From: Achatina immaculata
Taxonomy: Eukaryota > Mollusca > Gastropoda > Stylommatophora > Achatinidae
DNA: 64,000 nt
NCBI GenBank assembly: GCA_009760885.1
Contig: CM019703.1
Location: forward strand, 7,452,459 to 7,516,458
Reading direction: 5' to 3'
The first letter of the stretch is position 1; each line of letters begins with the position of its first letter. Below, piece after piece: positions 30,148 through 41,277 of this stretch. A model generated the notes under the pieces. It had not been told where the DNA came from, did no database searches, and saw nothing but the letters and a program-made list of their open reading frames with translations. Position numbers and translations under genes: made by a program.

Positions 30148-32721
30148 CGTCTACATTATTAGATCATATATATGTAGCCCAACCAGAAAACATCATTGAA
30201 TGTAACATCCCTCATACTTCGTTAAGTGATCATTACCCAGTCTGCTGTACGTGGACAAGAAAGGGGTATAAACTTCCTAAACACAATCACATCAGTATGA
30301 AATTTAGAAGCTTCAGAAAATTTAACCTAGAATTATTCCTTAATGATTTGCAAGAATCTTCACTTACACATGTGTACCAACTAACTGACCCTGATGAGGC
30401 AATAGAATATTGGCTAAAGATCTTCAGAGATATATTAGACATGTCCCCATGAAAGAGGTGAGAGTAAAACACCAGACGCAGTCACCTTGGATAACACCTG
30501 AAATACTACAATCCATGAGAGAACATGACCGGGCGCACAAAATCAAGGACTTTATGATCTACCGTTCACTCAGAAACAAAGTTCAATAAGACAAGAGAAA
30601 AAAAATTACTTCAGGAATCTAATACATAATCAATCAGACAGTAAATCAATTTGGAAAGCCATAAATACCCTATCAAATAAAAGAAAAGAATTTTATTTTC
30701 AAGCCATCAATCGTGCATACACTAGCGCACATATCAGTACACATTTCAGAGAAGAAATCAACGTTCTTAAATCATCAATACCAGCTCTTGTATGCGACCT
30801 ACATGAACTACAAACATTCCTGGACAGCAGATGTACTAATTTTAAAGAGTTACACATTCCATTCTTAACAGTCAGTGAAGTTCACAGTTATCTCTTAACC
30901 TTAAAAAACAACAGTACAGCTGGGCTTGATGATATTAGTAATAAGATCTTACATTATGCTGCACCTGTCATTTCACATACACTAACATATATTTACAACC
31001 AGTGCATTGCAAAATGTTATTTCCCTGAGGCTTTTAAAACTGCTAAGGTGTATCCTCGCTTTAAATCCGGCTCATCCAACAATCTTACCAACTATAGACC
31101 AATATCCATATTATCGTCATTATCAAAACCACTCGAAAAACACATACACAAAATAACTCTACGACACATGCAAGAGAAGAATTTACTCATAGACAGTCAG
31201 TCAGGCTTTAGACCCAATCATTCCTGCCACACAGCTCTTACCAAAATGACAGAAAACTGGTTAGTAAACATAAATGACGACACACTATGTGGTGCCATCT
31301 TTGTCGACTTTAAAAAGGCATTTGATATGACTGACCACGATATTCTTGTAAGAAAAATAAAGACTTATAAATTGCACCCTAACCTAATAAAATTAATTGC
31401 ATCATTTCTTTCAGACAGACAACAGGTAGTATTCTTCATCAATTCTCTATCAAATTGTGCTACAGTTGACACTGGTGTTCCGCAAGGTTCTATTCTAGGC
31501 CCGTTGCTCTTTGCAATCTATATCAGTGATCTTCCACTTCATCTTAAACACTCTTCTTGTGACCTTTTTGCCGATGATTGCACAGTCTACACCAGTGACT
31601 ACGATTGTGTTAATCTAGAATCAGCTCTTCAGGTCGAGTTATACAATTTAATTCGATGGAGCAAAAATAATGGCATGATTATAAACACCGATAAAACAAA
31701 ATCAATGCTCATAACAACAAGACAGAAACTACAAAACACAACAAAAACAACACTTCGGCTCAGCACGGAAACATTACAGATAGAAAACGTTAGTGAGCAC
31801 AAAACACTAGGTCTTATTATTGACCAACATCTGACCTGGAACTCTCATGTGCAATGTCTAACAAAACTCATCGTGCAAAAAGTATACCAATTAGCTAAAA
31901 TTAAGCATTTCATCGATCAAGACACTAGGAAGACATACTACATATCTCATATACAAACACATTTAGACTATTGCTCAACAGTTTGGGATGGTTGCTCAGT
32001 GTCAAATACAAAGAGGCTTTGCTCACTCCAAAAGCGAGCAGTAAAGCTTATTAGTGACAAAGATCAAGCACAAACAACTAACCATCACAAACGTATCAAA
32101 ATACTACCTCTTAAGAACAGGCTCCTCTTCAACAAAGCCAAGTTAGTACATCAAATTCTTTCACGGCATGCCCCGCCTTATCTATGGAACCTGTTTAAAT
32201 TTAGCCCAAAGTGCAGCCAACGCTTGAACAACATAAGTCTTCCAAAACCTAGACTTGATCTTTACAAGAAAAGCTTTTCTGCTGCTCATCTTTGGAATAC
32301 CCTCCCATCCTATATAAAAAATATAAATTATACTCCTTCCTACAACTACAAACTATCCCAATATCTATTTGATGCCGACTACATGCCTCCATGAATTATA
32401 AAACTTAAAAGTTATCTTAAACTGCTCTTACAGACACCGAATACAATTAATTGTTTTCTGAATAGTCCCGAAAATTTTGTTTAGTAGATAGTCATTTATA
32501 ATGTATGTAGTTATTTCTGTACTGAGTGAATGTTTAAGAGCGAAACGCAAATGTTATATTTTATTTTATGTCACTCAGCTTCAATGTTAGTTATGTTTGT
32601 TATATGAACAGCATATTTGTAGAATGTCTGGAATAGAGTGAAAGATGTATAATAAAGGGCAGAATATCAGACGGGCCTGCGTGCCCAATTCTTAATCCTT
32701 TTGAAATAAAGATCAATCAAT

Positions 32722-32725
<4 letters not shown>
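30145..32725 (+). mobile_element. CR1/L2-like LINE, copy A (nearly intact C-terminal two thirds)
   Basis: Starts inside the apurinic-type endonuclease domain (STLLDHIYV..., then the LSDHYPV motif at about 30215), continues through a linker, the reverse transcriptase and a C-terminal domain, and ends with AATAAAGATCAATCAATCAATC-type sequence. Two lesions are visible: a frame change near 30450 and an in-frame TAA near 30587. CT microsatellites abut both ends (30099-30144 and 32726-32769). The clade is inferred from NYRPIS, GVPQGSILGPLLF and FADD spacing. Confidence 0.92.
31048..32394 (+). CDS. LINE reverse transcriptase, open 448-codon segment
   Basis: RNA-directed DNA polymerase for target-primed reverse transcription, part of the longer ORF2 that begins upstream in the same frame (YRPIS follows KVYPRFKSGSSNNLTN). 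Visible motifs in order: NYRPISILSSLSKPLEK, SQSGFRPNHSCHTAL, FVDFKKAFDMTDHDIL, GVPQGSILGPLLFAIY, catalytic LFADDCTVY at about 31567, KTKSMLITT, HKTLGLIIDQHLTWNSHV, YCSTVWDGC, and a C-terminal RHAPPYLWNLFKF...LWNTLPSYIKNI block ending DADYMPP. The start at 31048 is only an internal Met. The frame is intact here, so the copy is fairly young, but the whole element is 5'-truncated. Confidence 0.9.
   Translation: MYPRFKSGSSNNLTNYRPISILSSLSKPLEKHIHKITLRHMQEKNLLIDSQSGFRPNHSCHTALTKMTENWLVNINDDTLCGAIFVDFKKAFDMTDHDILVRKIKTYKLHPNLIKLIASFLSDRQQVVFFINSLSNCATVDTGVPQGSILGPLLFAIYISDLPLHLKHSSCDLFADDCTVYTSDYDCVNLESALQVELYNLIRWSKNNGMIINTDKTKSMLITTRQKLQNTTKTTLRLSTETLQIENVSEHKTLGLIIDQHLTWNSHVQCLTKLIVQKVYQLAKIKHFIDQDTRKTYYISHIQTHLDYCSTVWDGCSVSNTKRLCSLQKRAVKLISDKDQAQTTNHHKRIKILPLKNRLLFNKAKLVHQILSRHAPPYLWNLFKFSPKCSQRLNNISLPKPRLDLYKKSFSAAHLWNTLPSYIKNINYTPSYNYKLSQYLFDADYMPP

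Positions 32726-32769
<44 letters not shown>
32726..32769. repeat. (CT)n microsatellite at the 3' boundary of LINE copy A
   Basis: Pure CT run directly after the LINE's ATCA tail; same motif and phase as the tract on the 5' side. Confidence 0.95.
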
Positions 32770-32774
<5 letters not shown>

Positions 32775-32782
32775 AACCTTAA

Positions 32783-33110
32783 GTGCCCAGGGCACATGGG
32801 GCTTCCGCAAGGGTTTTCCACAAATGCCTGTCCTTTGTCTTTTTTTCTGCTCATGCCCAGGTGAGCCCTCTATTGCTCAACATCCTTTCTGTTGTTCTTC
32901 TCCATGTCTCTTTTGGTCTACCCTTACTTCTGTTCCCCTGTGTTGTCCATCTTAGTGCTATTTTTGGTAGTGAGTTGTCAGTCATTCGGATCACATGTCC
33001 CAACCATCGCCAGCGTCTTTCCTCAATAATTGCTGTCAGTGACTTCATCTGCATTTCTGCCAACAAGATGTTATTTCTTATGGTGTTTGGCCATAATACA
33101 GCACTGTATA
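32783..33110 (-). mobile_element. LINE 3'-end fragment, minus strand
   Basis: On the minus strand: ALTAIIEERRWRWLGHVIRM (first residues approximate), TDNSLPKIALRWTTQGNRSK, GRPKETWRRTTERMLSNRGL, TW, then a KDRHLWKTLAEAPCALGT-type end near 32790. Clearly a LINE C-terminal domain; a family different from the others here. Confidence 0.8.
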
Positions 33111-34773
33111 TTCAGAACAACATATTTGTAAATTTACACTGAGAAGTCTCTGGATCGATGGCAGGGAAAACAAATGTTCGTAAAACGGGGCGTCGGAAAC
33201 CGGAGACTATCTGTACAGAGACTGATTGTACCATTTCTGAGCTGTTTTATAGTTCTGTGTGTACCCTTTACGTGAAGTCGACGTTTTGGACCACCATAAC
33301 AACCTGTCCTATGCGGAGATGCAGCATCACCGTGATCTTGTGTCATATTTGGCTGCAGGATGATGTCACTTGGAGAACTTACAACTTCCACTCTCCAGTC
33401 AACCCGTTTGTAAAAAAAAACAGGAATGTGAGGCGTACTAGGGTACTTTCACTACACACGGATATCAGTATACCAAGGGCGAGAGGGGAGATTTGGGGAA
33501 CACTTCTTGTAAACCCCTAAAGTTCCGTTTTCCTTCGCAGAGTCTGCTAGGCGAATTATCCATTACTTGTCACGTTAGTTCGATGACTTGTCAAGTTATT
33601 ATTACTTGTCTGGTCAGACTATTTCAGATATTCTTGTCTTGTCTCTCCTTCGTAGCCAAATCTTATTGTTTCTGGATGTAGTTTACACACTCTCCAGTTA
33701 TGAAAAAAAAACAAAGCAGAATCTTAGTCATTTTCTTGGGAGTTATCTTTTATATCTTAAGTGTTTTTTTAAAAAAATAGATCGCCGGATCACTATCTGC
33801 TGGACTGCAGTGCATTGAAGGATCTTCGGAAGAACCTAATACCACCAAACTCCTCAGTCACCAATATTCTATATGGAGATGTAGAACAGCTGAAGAGGAA
33901 CTAACTGTACGTTTCATTATCTGGGACAAGGGGAAAAGAGTGAAAACTCGTAAACCCGGGGATCAGAAAAGTCAAAGTCAAAAGTAGATCGCCGGGTAGC
34001 CCTCATACTTTCTCAGAATCCTTCTTCTGTTTTTTTTTTTACCTTGCTTTCATTCGCTGCAGCTCTAGAACAGCCGAAGAGGACTTGCTCTAGAATAGTT
34101 CGTAATCCTCCACCTCCCATGACTCCTACAACATGACATCGTTTATCTGACTTCCCGAGTATTTCAGTCTGGCTTTAGTTACAATTTATGATGTTTCATT
34201 GATGAATGTCAAATGTATGCGTGGGAGTCTTAAGCGTATAAAAGGAAGGCAAGAGTTTTATAAATAAACGTGCAATCAAGATAAAAAAATATATCAGCCA
34301 TTTATATCACATCTTTCTTTTTAATCTGACCCTATCCTCAACTCCCGCACAGATCTTGTGTCCTGTTAGAGATAATTTGTTAGATGTAGTTAAAAAATAA
34401 AGTTTCTGCCCAGGTTGTGAAGGTAAACTTGATAAAAACTGTGGAAAGTGAAACTACTTTAAATCATAGATTTCCGGCTGCAAGCTTATCGGCGCTGTAA
34501 GACCAGAGAGATCAGGCGAGCTCTCAGATGAAAGTTGAAACGAGGAGATTATCAAAGCAAAAAAAAAAAAAAAGAAGTAAAATGAAATAGTAAAACCGGT
34601 TATTGGAGATGATAGGTGCAGTTCATGTAGAGCAGGCTTCTAAGTGTACATGATATAAGGAAGAAAAATGCAGCTGTATGAAAGTTCATGTAATTTTTAT
34701 GTTGTTTAATAACTTTTGTATGTTGAACAGATTATTCATTCAAAACATCTTGCTGTGTTGTATATGGTTTTCT
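33111..34773. other. unassigned intronic DNA
   Basis: About 1.6 kb with no recognisable exon, element end or array. It holds short A and T runs, CTTGTC repeats at 33565-33640 and a poly-A run near 34558-34573. A 120-codon open frame at 33158-33520 has no family features. Confidence 0.4.
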
Positions 34774-35118
34774 TTATCAGTTTTCATTCTAACTTAAAAC
34801 GCTTCCAATCCTTTTATTCTAACTTACAAAGCTTTCAATTCTTTTATTCTAACTTACAAAGCTTCCAATCCTTTTTATTCTAACTTACAAAGCTTCCAAT
34901 CCTTTTGTTCTAACTTAAAACGCTTCCAATCATTTTATTCTAACGTATAACGCTTCCATTCCTTTTATTATAACTTATAACGCTTCCAATCCTTTTATTC
35001 TAACTTATAACGCTTCCAATCCTTTTATTATAACTTACAACGCTTCCAATCATTTTATTATAACTTATAACGCTTCCAATCTTTTTATTCTAACTTACAA
35101 CGCTTCCAATCCTTTTCT
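34774..35118. repeat. 30-bp minisatellite, about 11.5 copies
   Basis: Unit ccttttattctaacttacaa plus cgcttccaat, period 30, with cgc/agc and ctt/att variants. Confidence 0.95.
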
Positions 35119-35119
35119 T

Positions 35120-35536
35120 TTGCCCGTGGAGCTGCAAGGCCTGGACATAAGTCTGGAGACAGAATTCAGCATCCGATGGCTTTGTCCATGTCGTAAGAGG
35201 CGACTAAGGAAGATGATGCGTGGGGCCAGCAACCCCATCCCTGTAAAAAGAGATTGGCATCTGCAGGAATTGACACAAGAGAAATCCAAAATGTCGGTGA
35301 GAGGGGGCTAAGTTAGCCAGGAAACTGGATCCATGACGGATGCTGATGAAAACTTGCTGCAGGAAGTCAACATGCTGACAACAGAAGCATGGGTCAGTTG
35401 AAAGAGACACAGAAACGTGCAGCAAAGCAGTAGACTAAGGACTGACATGGGAGGCAGCCAAGAAGGTGGCGAAGGACCGACAGAAGTGGAAATCTCCTGT
35501 TACCAGCAGCCCCATGTACCATGGGCACTGACGAGG

Positions 35537-35571
<35 letters not shown>

Positions 35572-35575
35572 AAAT
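35120..35575 (+). mobile_element. possible retroelement fragment ending in GA repeats
   Basis: Frames such as AAKKVAKDRQKWKSPVTSSP near the 3' end resemble the 'AxDRxxWR' terminus of LINE proteins, and the GA run (35541-35569) could be a tail. 'catgtcgtaagaggcgacta' at 35188 is a motif I associate with old retroelement copies. Weak. Confidence 0.35.
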
Positions 35576-35639
35576 CCTATACTTCATCATATTTCGTTTC
35601 TGGTGTTCAGAACATGTTAGATTTAGCTCTGACAAAGTT

Positions 35640-35800
35640 ACTGACGACGGGGTTAGTACGCTAGTCCGTCATGGCGAGGGTTGGTGGTTCTAATCCGGCC
35701 AGAGGCGCCCTCGGTCACTCAGCTGAAGAAACTAGTACTTGCCTTTTTTATGGAGCTGGGAAAGGACCTGCTGGCAGGCGTGATGTTGACCACTAACATG
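35640..35800 (+). mobile_element. tRNA-derived SINE, plus strand
   Basis: A-box-like GGGTTAGTACGCTAGTCC and B-box-like GGTTGGTGGTTCTAATCC, then GGAGCTGGGAAAGGACCTGC and GGCAGGCGTGATGTTGACCA. The 3' body matches the SINE at 53.04-53.22 kb (GGAAGGAAAAGCAGCCAGGC, GTGATATTGACCACATC). The body is tandemly expanded here. Confidence 0.75.
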
Positions 35801-36390
35801 GAAAAGGACAAGCTGACAGGCGTTATGTTGACCACTAACATGGGAAAGGACAAGCTGACAGGCGTGATGTTGACCACTAACATGGGAAAGGACAAGCTGA
35901 CAGGCGTGATGTTGACCACTAACATGGGAAAGGACAAGCTGACAGGCGTGATGTTGACCACTATCATGGGAAAGGACAAGCTGACAGGCGTTATGTTGAC
36001 CACTAACATGGGAAAGGACAAGCTGACAGGCGTGATGTTGACCACTAACATGGGAAAGGACAAGCTGGCAGGCGTGATGTTGACCACTAACATGGGAAAG
36101 GACAAGCTGACAGGCGTTATGTTGACCACTAACATGGGAAAGGACAAGCTGACAGGCGTTATGTTGACCACTAACATGGGAAAGGACAAGCTGACAGGCG
36201 TTATGTTGACCACTAACATGGGAAAGGACAAGCTGGCAGGCGTTATGTTGACCACTATCATGGGAAAGGACAAGCTGGCAGGCGTGATGTTGACCACTAA
36301 CATGGGAAAGGACAAGCTGGCAGGCGTGATGTTGACCACTAACATGGGAAAGGACAAGCTGTCAGGCGTGATGTTGACCACTATCATACT
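35768..36390. repeat. 42-bp minisatellite, about 15 copies, from a SINE body
   Basis: Unit aaggacaagctgacaggcgt plus gatgttgaccactaacatggga, period 42. Because 42 is a multiple of three, one frame stays open for 259 codons and the opposite strand for 222; both are by-products. The related SINE at 53.1 kb has the unit once. Confidence 0.95.
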
Positions 36391-37984
36391 AGAGTGCGCC
36401 GGAAGATCAAGTAAAATAGGGACGAGATCTTCGTATCCTCTATGTGCCTCAATGGCATAACCATATGGTTATCTTTACCGTTATCATACAAAACCGTCGG
36501 ATTTTTCTGAGTTTCGGACAAGTTAACAAATCTCTGCAGCTACGGCTGATTGTTTTTTATTTCTGCTCAGTGCTGGAGGGTGCTGCTGCAATTATTAACC
36601 ACCAACGTCCCGGTACTGCCGTTTCTTGCAGTGTCACAGATTTTGGTAGCTCTGCTGTAGCTGCTCTGTCTCCTTAGAACCTCCAGCAGAGTGTTTATAG
36701 CAGCCAACGAGGTGCAGGTGTTAAAACACGCACGTTAAACTGAGGATGACTTAACGGTAGCTTTCTTCAAAATCAAGAATGGACTCAAATAAAAAAAGTT
36801 TCTCTACAGACCACCCCACTGTGTGGATCAGATAGAGCAGAAGCCCGCCCCGGTTAGTGAAAATGTGACTTATACCAGAAGCGCCAACCTGAAAATGGGG
36901 CCAGGGTCTTGACCAGCTCTAATTTGCCGGCCCATCATTTGACTGATGCGTGTATGGTCACTCCAGGATCAGTATCTTTGCTCCGTGTGCGTACTCTAGA
37001 AATGATTACCTGGGAAGATGAAAGTGTCGACCCCGAAGAAACATGAAAATAGTGAAAGCCAGGCCAGCCCGTCTCCATCATTGCTCTTTTAAATAGAACC
37101 AACCCTCAACCCCCCCCCCCCCCCAGCATAATCACTGGACAGTAAGCTCAGCAAGATTAACTTACAGAAAATAAAAGTTGTAAAATAGAGGATGGGGAAA
37201 TACGCTTATGGAAGAAAGAAAGAAGAAGAAGACAACGTTTACCAAAATGTTAAGTCCAGTCTTCATCTGATGTTTCACAAAGAGGACGCCGCATGCGCGT
37301 ATCAGAAGAGTCCGGCCAAGAGACAAAACTACTACACGTCATCATCATCTTGTTCCATATTTTTACTTTTTGTCCCTGAAAGACATCAATTTATGTTACC
37401 TTCTGTCTTGTATTCTCTCTCTCTCTCTTTTTTTTCTGTATCTTATCTAAATTTTTTAGTCCTCTCTGCCATCTTTTTTTTTTTTTTTAATACTTTGTCC
37501 TACAGGAAATTGAAGTTTCCTTCCTGTGTTAATTTTGTATTTAAGAAATATAATTCCAAATTTTAGAAAAAATTCTATGTGAATATGGGATGTATATTTG
37601 AGATAATTCGCATGAGTTTATCTGATTTTTTTAAAGCCTAGATTTCATCTCTCACCCAGAACTGATGAACACTTTCATGTAGCTCCTCTCCCCAGATGTG
37701 GACCAATCATGCACCTCAGATTCGCCCCGGTCTACCTACCAGCGAGCGGATGCCAGTTTGTTTTGGTTTTTTTTTTTTGTGTTAAAAGAGACACGCGTAC
37801 TCCAATCAGCCTTAGAATATCAGATTGTCTTCTTTCTATGAACTGACAGTAATGTAATTCACGAAGCCCATGTCGGAGTTATGAAGTCGCCATATTTTAT
37901 GAATAATTCTCGCGATTCGGCCGTCGACACACATACTCGCACATAGGTTTTTTTTTTCTTTTTAACACAACACTTTCCACAGAC
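36391..37984. other. unassigned intronic DNA
   Basis: About 1.6 kb. Contains a poly-C run near 37112-37126, CT/T-rich stretches at 37410-37490 and scattered homopolymers. No supported gene or element. Confidence 0.4.
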
Positions 37985-38468
37985 CAGTGGTTCTAGATTT
38001 GTTCTTCAGGGATCACAAGTGATCCTCGGAGCATTACCAGGAGGTCGGAGGCTGCTTTGTCGAGGTTAAGTAGCAGCTACTGAATATAACCAATTAATTG
38101 TTCATGGCATTGGGATATTGCGCATAAGATGGTGATCTACACAATGCATTTACAGGCAGAAATAAACTTTGTTGGATGTCAGTCAGTCAGTCATTTGCAT
38201 ATCCCTTAGGGAACTTTGCCTCTCTAACAGCTATCCCGTAGGCCTCTCGGTTGATTACAACCAAGATGCCTGCTGCTGATGCATACATCTGCAGATTATC
38301 AGCGATGTCTTGCAGCCATCTTCGACTTGGTCTTCTTCTCTTTTTTCCCCATTATGTATCCTTCCAAGACGGCCTTCTCTAAATTCTCATGACGTTTAGT
38401 GTGTCTAAAATATTTTAAAGTTTTCTCTGTTTAATCTTTGTTGGATGTAAAAAGATTAATAACCGCTG
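37985..38468. mobile_element. possible hAT-like MITE hosting a LINE insertion
   Basis: Left cagtggttctagatttgttc and right (reverse complement) cagcggttattaatcttttt look like hAT ends. The flanking 8-mers do not match, so support is partial. It is split by the LINE insertion at 38180-38435. Confidence 0.42.
38180..38435 (-). mobile_element. tetra-tail LINE insertion with exact 13-bp target-site duplication
   Basis: Minus-strand 3' end of the family (tail CAGTCAGTCAGTC on the + strand at 38180), with 'tttgcatatcccttagggaa', 'cttgcagccatcttcgactt' and 'gtgtctaaaatattttaaag'. Duplication ctttgttggatgt at 38167-38179 and 38436-38448. Confidence 0.88.
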
Positions 38469-38564
38469 TTCTAAACTTCGTGGACATAATGTGCTATTTT
38501 GGTAGAGGATATGACTGTACTAGAGTAGAAGGTCGGAACAGGGACAACGAGCTAAAGCTGGCCA

Positions 38565-38645
38565 AGACCTTGTTCTCCCACCTCTCCCTTGATGCTCCCT
38601 GTAACAGATTAGACAGGTACCACTATGATCCAAATGGCGGTGAGG
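38565..38645 (-). repeat. Rep-A fragment
   Basis: 'ggccaagaccttgttctccc' and 'acctctcccttg' are the reverse complement of the Rep-A 3' end (GGGAGAGGTGGGACAAGGTCTTGG). Only this end remains. Confidence 0.5.
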
Positions 38646-38763
38646 TCCTTTTAAAAAAATATTGCACCTTTTACTGCTTTTCTAGCTCCACCCTGGTTCT
38701 GCACTCTAGTTCCCCCGTAATTTACTCCACTATTCTACATCTTCACCACATCGGCTCTTCTCA

Positions 38764-39204
38764 GCTCCAAGGGGATCTTCTTCTATCTCTCTGGGACTGG
38801 GAGCTGATGTTCTTTGCAGCTCCAAGGGGATCTTCTTCTATCTCTCTGGGACTGGGAGCTGATGTTCTTTGCAGTTCCAATGGGATCTTCTTCTATCTCT
38901 CTGGGACTAGGAGCTGATGTTCTTTGCAGCTCCAAGGGGATTTTTTTCTATCTCTCTGGGACTGGGAGCTGATGTTCTTTGCAGCTCCAAGGGGATCTTC
39001 TTCTATCTCTCTGGGACTGGGAGCTGATGTTCTTTGCAGCTCCAAGGGGATCTTCTTCTATCTCTCTGGGACTAGGAGCTGATGTTCTTTGCAGCTCCAA
39101 GGGGATCTTCTTCTATCTCTCTGGGACTAGGAGCTGATGTTCTTTGCAGCTCCAAGGGGATCTTCTTCTATCTCTCTGGGACTAGGAGCTGATGTTCTGT
39201 GCAG
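38764..39204. repeat. 55-bp minisatellite, about 8 copies, from the Rep-A 5' end
   Basis: 'tccaaggggatcttcttcta' recurs every 55 bp from 38766. The second half, 'tctctctgggactgggagct' plus 'gatgttctttgcag', is the start of Rep-A, and the array runs straight into a full Rep-A copy at 39204. Confidence 0.93.
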
Positions 39205-39450
39205 CCGATGTGATTGAGGATGCCGAGGCGTAGCATCGTATCGGATTGGGAGCGGGTTATGGCGGCTGTTTTTTTAGTCCGTAAGTGGAGCTAAAAGGCA
39301 GGGGAGCGGAATACTTTTTTTTTTCGCAGACTTCACTGCTATGAGGACCATGGCGATCTCTGCTTCCTCAGCCAGCTAGGCCTATTACAGGCAACAGAGG
39401 GGTGGGACTGGGTCTTGGTCACCTAAGGCTCATCAGGGAGATAGAACAAG
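39204..39450 (+). repeat. Rep-A dispersed repeat copy, plus strand
   Basis: 'gcagccgatgtgattgagga', 'ggcgtagcatcgtatcggat', 'tgggagcgggttatggcggc', 'agcagactccac'-like (here gcagacttcactgctatgag), 'gtgggactgggtcttggtca'. The order is as in the other copies. Confidence 0.82.
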
Positions 39451-39934
39451 AACAAATTCAAGGACAGATTAAAAAAAAATTCGGTTCTGTGATTTCATCT
39501 TGGGAATGACCGGAAATAGTTCGGCTACTTTCTTTCTGTCTTCTTCTTCTTTTACATTCTCTCCCTCATTCCAAGATTAAGTTGACGAGTGGGTTATATG
39601 TTCTGGCAGGTCCTGGCGTTCATCTAATGGATGAAACCTACAGAGGGTAGTGAGGTGGAGGGAAGCAGGAAGCAATGTTTTAAGAGTAAACAGAACTGAA
39701 GATGAGGTAACACGTTGTAATCCGAAATATAAAAACTGATCGAACATCCGTAAATTTGATCAATAACTTGAAAAAGTTGAAAAATAAGGGGGAAGGGGAG
39801 GGGGGAATGAAACATTTTTTAAGAAGTCAGTACATCCGGTCAATGAATTATGACGGGAAATCATTTTCTGAAGTTCTTGTTAATGTTTTTGTTGTTCGTA
39901 ATGACACCAGACCTGGGCAATTTATGATGCGGCT

Positions 39935-40014
39935 AGTCTTCTTCTTCTTCTTTTCTTCTTCTTCTTCTTCTTCTTCTTCTTTCTTCTTCTTCTTCTTCTT
40001 CTTCTTCTTCTTCG
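39935..40014. repeat. (CTT)n microsatellite
   Basis: CTT/TTC run with two interruptions. Confidence 0.95.
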
Positions 40015-40289
40015 CCCTCCCCCCACCCCCTGTTGTTGCAGGGCTTCGGTTGCGTTGTGTCACAGTTAAGTATCTTTCGACCCAACACACCAGACTTCGG
40101 CACCGACACACGTTCCGTGACCGGCTTCGTCTTCTCAATGCGATCCCTACTCACTTGACCAGGTGACCTCTTGGCCGGCCGTGTTTTGCCAATCCTGACG
40201 CAAACAGTCAGAATGGATCCGCTGACTGGTAACTCGCTCACCTTAAGTAGTAAGCCATCGGCCCCATTCATTTAATTCTTGTCTTGTCT

Positions 40290-40635
40290 TGTGCTATTTC
40301 CCTGTAACAGCGAGCTGGTGCTCTTTGCAGCCGATGCTGAAGAGTTGTTGAGGTACACAATCGTCTCGGCGTGGGAGAGGGTTACGGTAGCTACTTTTTC
40401 AGTCCAGAAGTGCAGCTAAAAAGCAAGGGGTGTGCATTGCTTCTTTAGCAGACTCCACCACCATGGGGATTATGGCGATCCCTGCCCCGTTAGCCAGGCT
40501 AGGCCTGTTACTGGGGGTACCAGCGGAGAGGTGGGACAAGGTCTTGGTCAGCTATGGTTCGCTAACCCAGTTGTGGGTCGCGCTGATTGCCTAATCAGCC
40601 ATCGTCTTCACCCTCATACATCTAGTGATAACGAG
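40290..40635 (+). repeat. Rep-A dispersed repeat copy, plus strand (fullest)
   Basis: 'agcgagctggtgctctttgc', 'agccgatgctgaagagttgt', 'gggttacggtagctactttt', 'agcagactccaccaccatgg', 'ggcgatccctgccccgttag', 'ccaggctaggcctgttactg', 'gaggtgggacaaggtcttgg', 'tcagctatggttcgctaac'. A reference copy of about 330 bp. Confidence 0.85.
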
Positions 40636-40639
40636 TCTT

Positions 40640-41277
40640 GGTGATGATAGTAGCCGAAAAGTGATAGCAGGCTTTCGAAAGTGGATGAGGGGATGAACGA
40701 CAACCCTCCCTTTAAAATGCAGTGCTAGGATTGCCAGAAGCGCCCCATCACGACAGAGGATCACTCTTTTTGAAAACCACTCAATTACATACCCACATTC
40801 ACTCTTCACAAGAGTGGGCGTGTAGTTTCCGGGCGGAGAGAAAAATTACGCATGCGCGGTCACGCACGTGTGCTTTAATGTTGCGTGTTGTGATATGTTT
40901 ATTATTATTATTTGTTTCGTTACCGGATGAGGATCATTGAAGGAGGAAGTGGCAAGCTTTTAATTTCCCAGGTTACTTCCACTCTTACTTCCGGTTATAT
41001 ATTCCCCCGCACACCAGCTCGTATTCTTCGCAGTTTATTAGTTTGGATGTTTAACACATTATAAATAATTAATTTTCACAAACAGTAAAATAATACAGCA
41101 TTTCATTTTCTCTTAAATATTTCCGACTAAACCACAAATAGCCTAACTATTTTAGGGTTGGGGGGGGGGGGGAAGAGTCTTCCACAACACATCTCTTTGT
41201 TTTTCTTGTCTCTTTCCTCATATAACTTTCAGTGTTGAAGGGACAGATAGACGTCATGATAGGGATCAGGGGGATCA
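40640..41277. other. unassigned intronic DNA
   Basis: No supported feature; a poly-G run lies at 41160-41172. Confidence 0.4.

Noticed and set aside
30145..32725. LINE copy A as an autonomous, active element
   Set aside because: It is 5'-truncated within the endonuclease and has a frame change near 30450 and a stop near 30587.
33158..33520. 120-codon + strand frame as a host gene
   Set aside because: No recognised domain, splice support or codon pattern; likely chance.
2657..36390. Regularly spaced direct repeats considered as CRISPR arrays
   Set aside because: The units are contiguous, with no unique spacers, and the sequence is clearly eukaryotic with spliceosomal introns.
35681..36460. 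259-codon frame (and a 222-codon frame on the other strand)
   Set aside because: Product of a 42-bp repeat derived from a SINE; a unit divisible by three keeps any stop-free frame open.
38438..38917. 159-codon + strand frame
   Set aside because: Runs from a Rep-A fragment into the 55-bp array; no conserved domain is visible.
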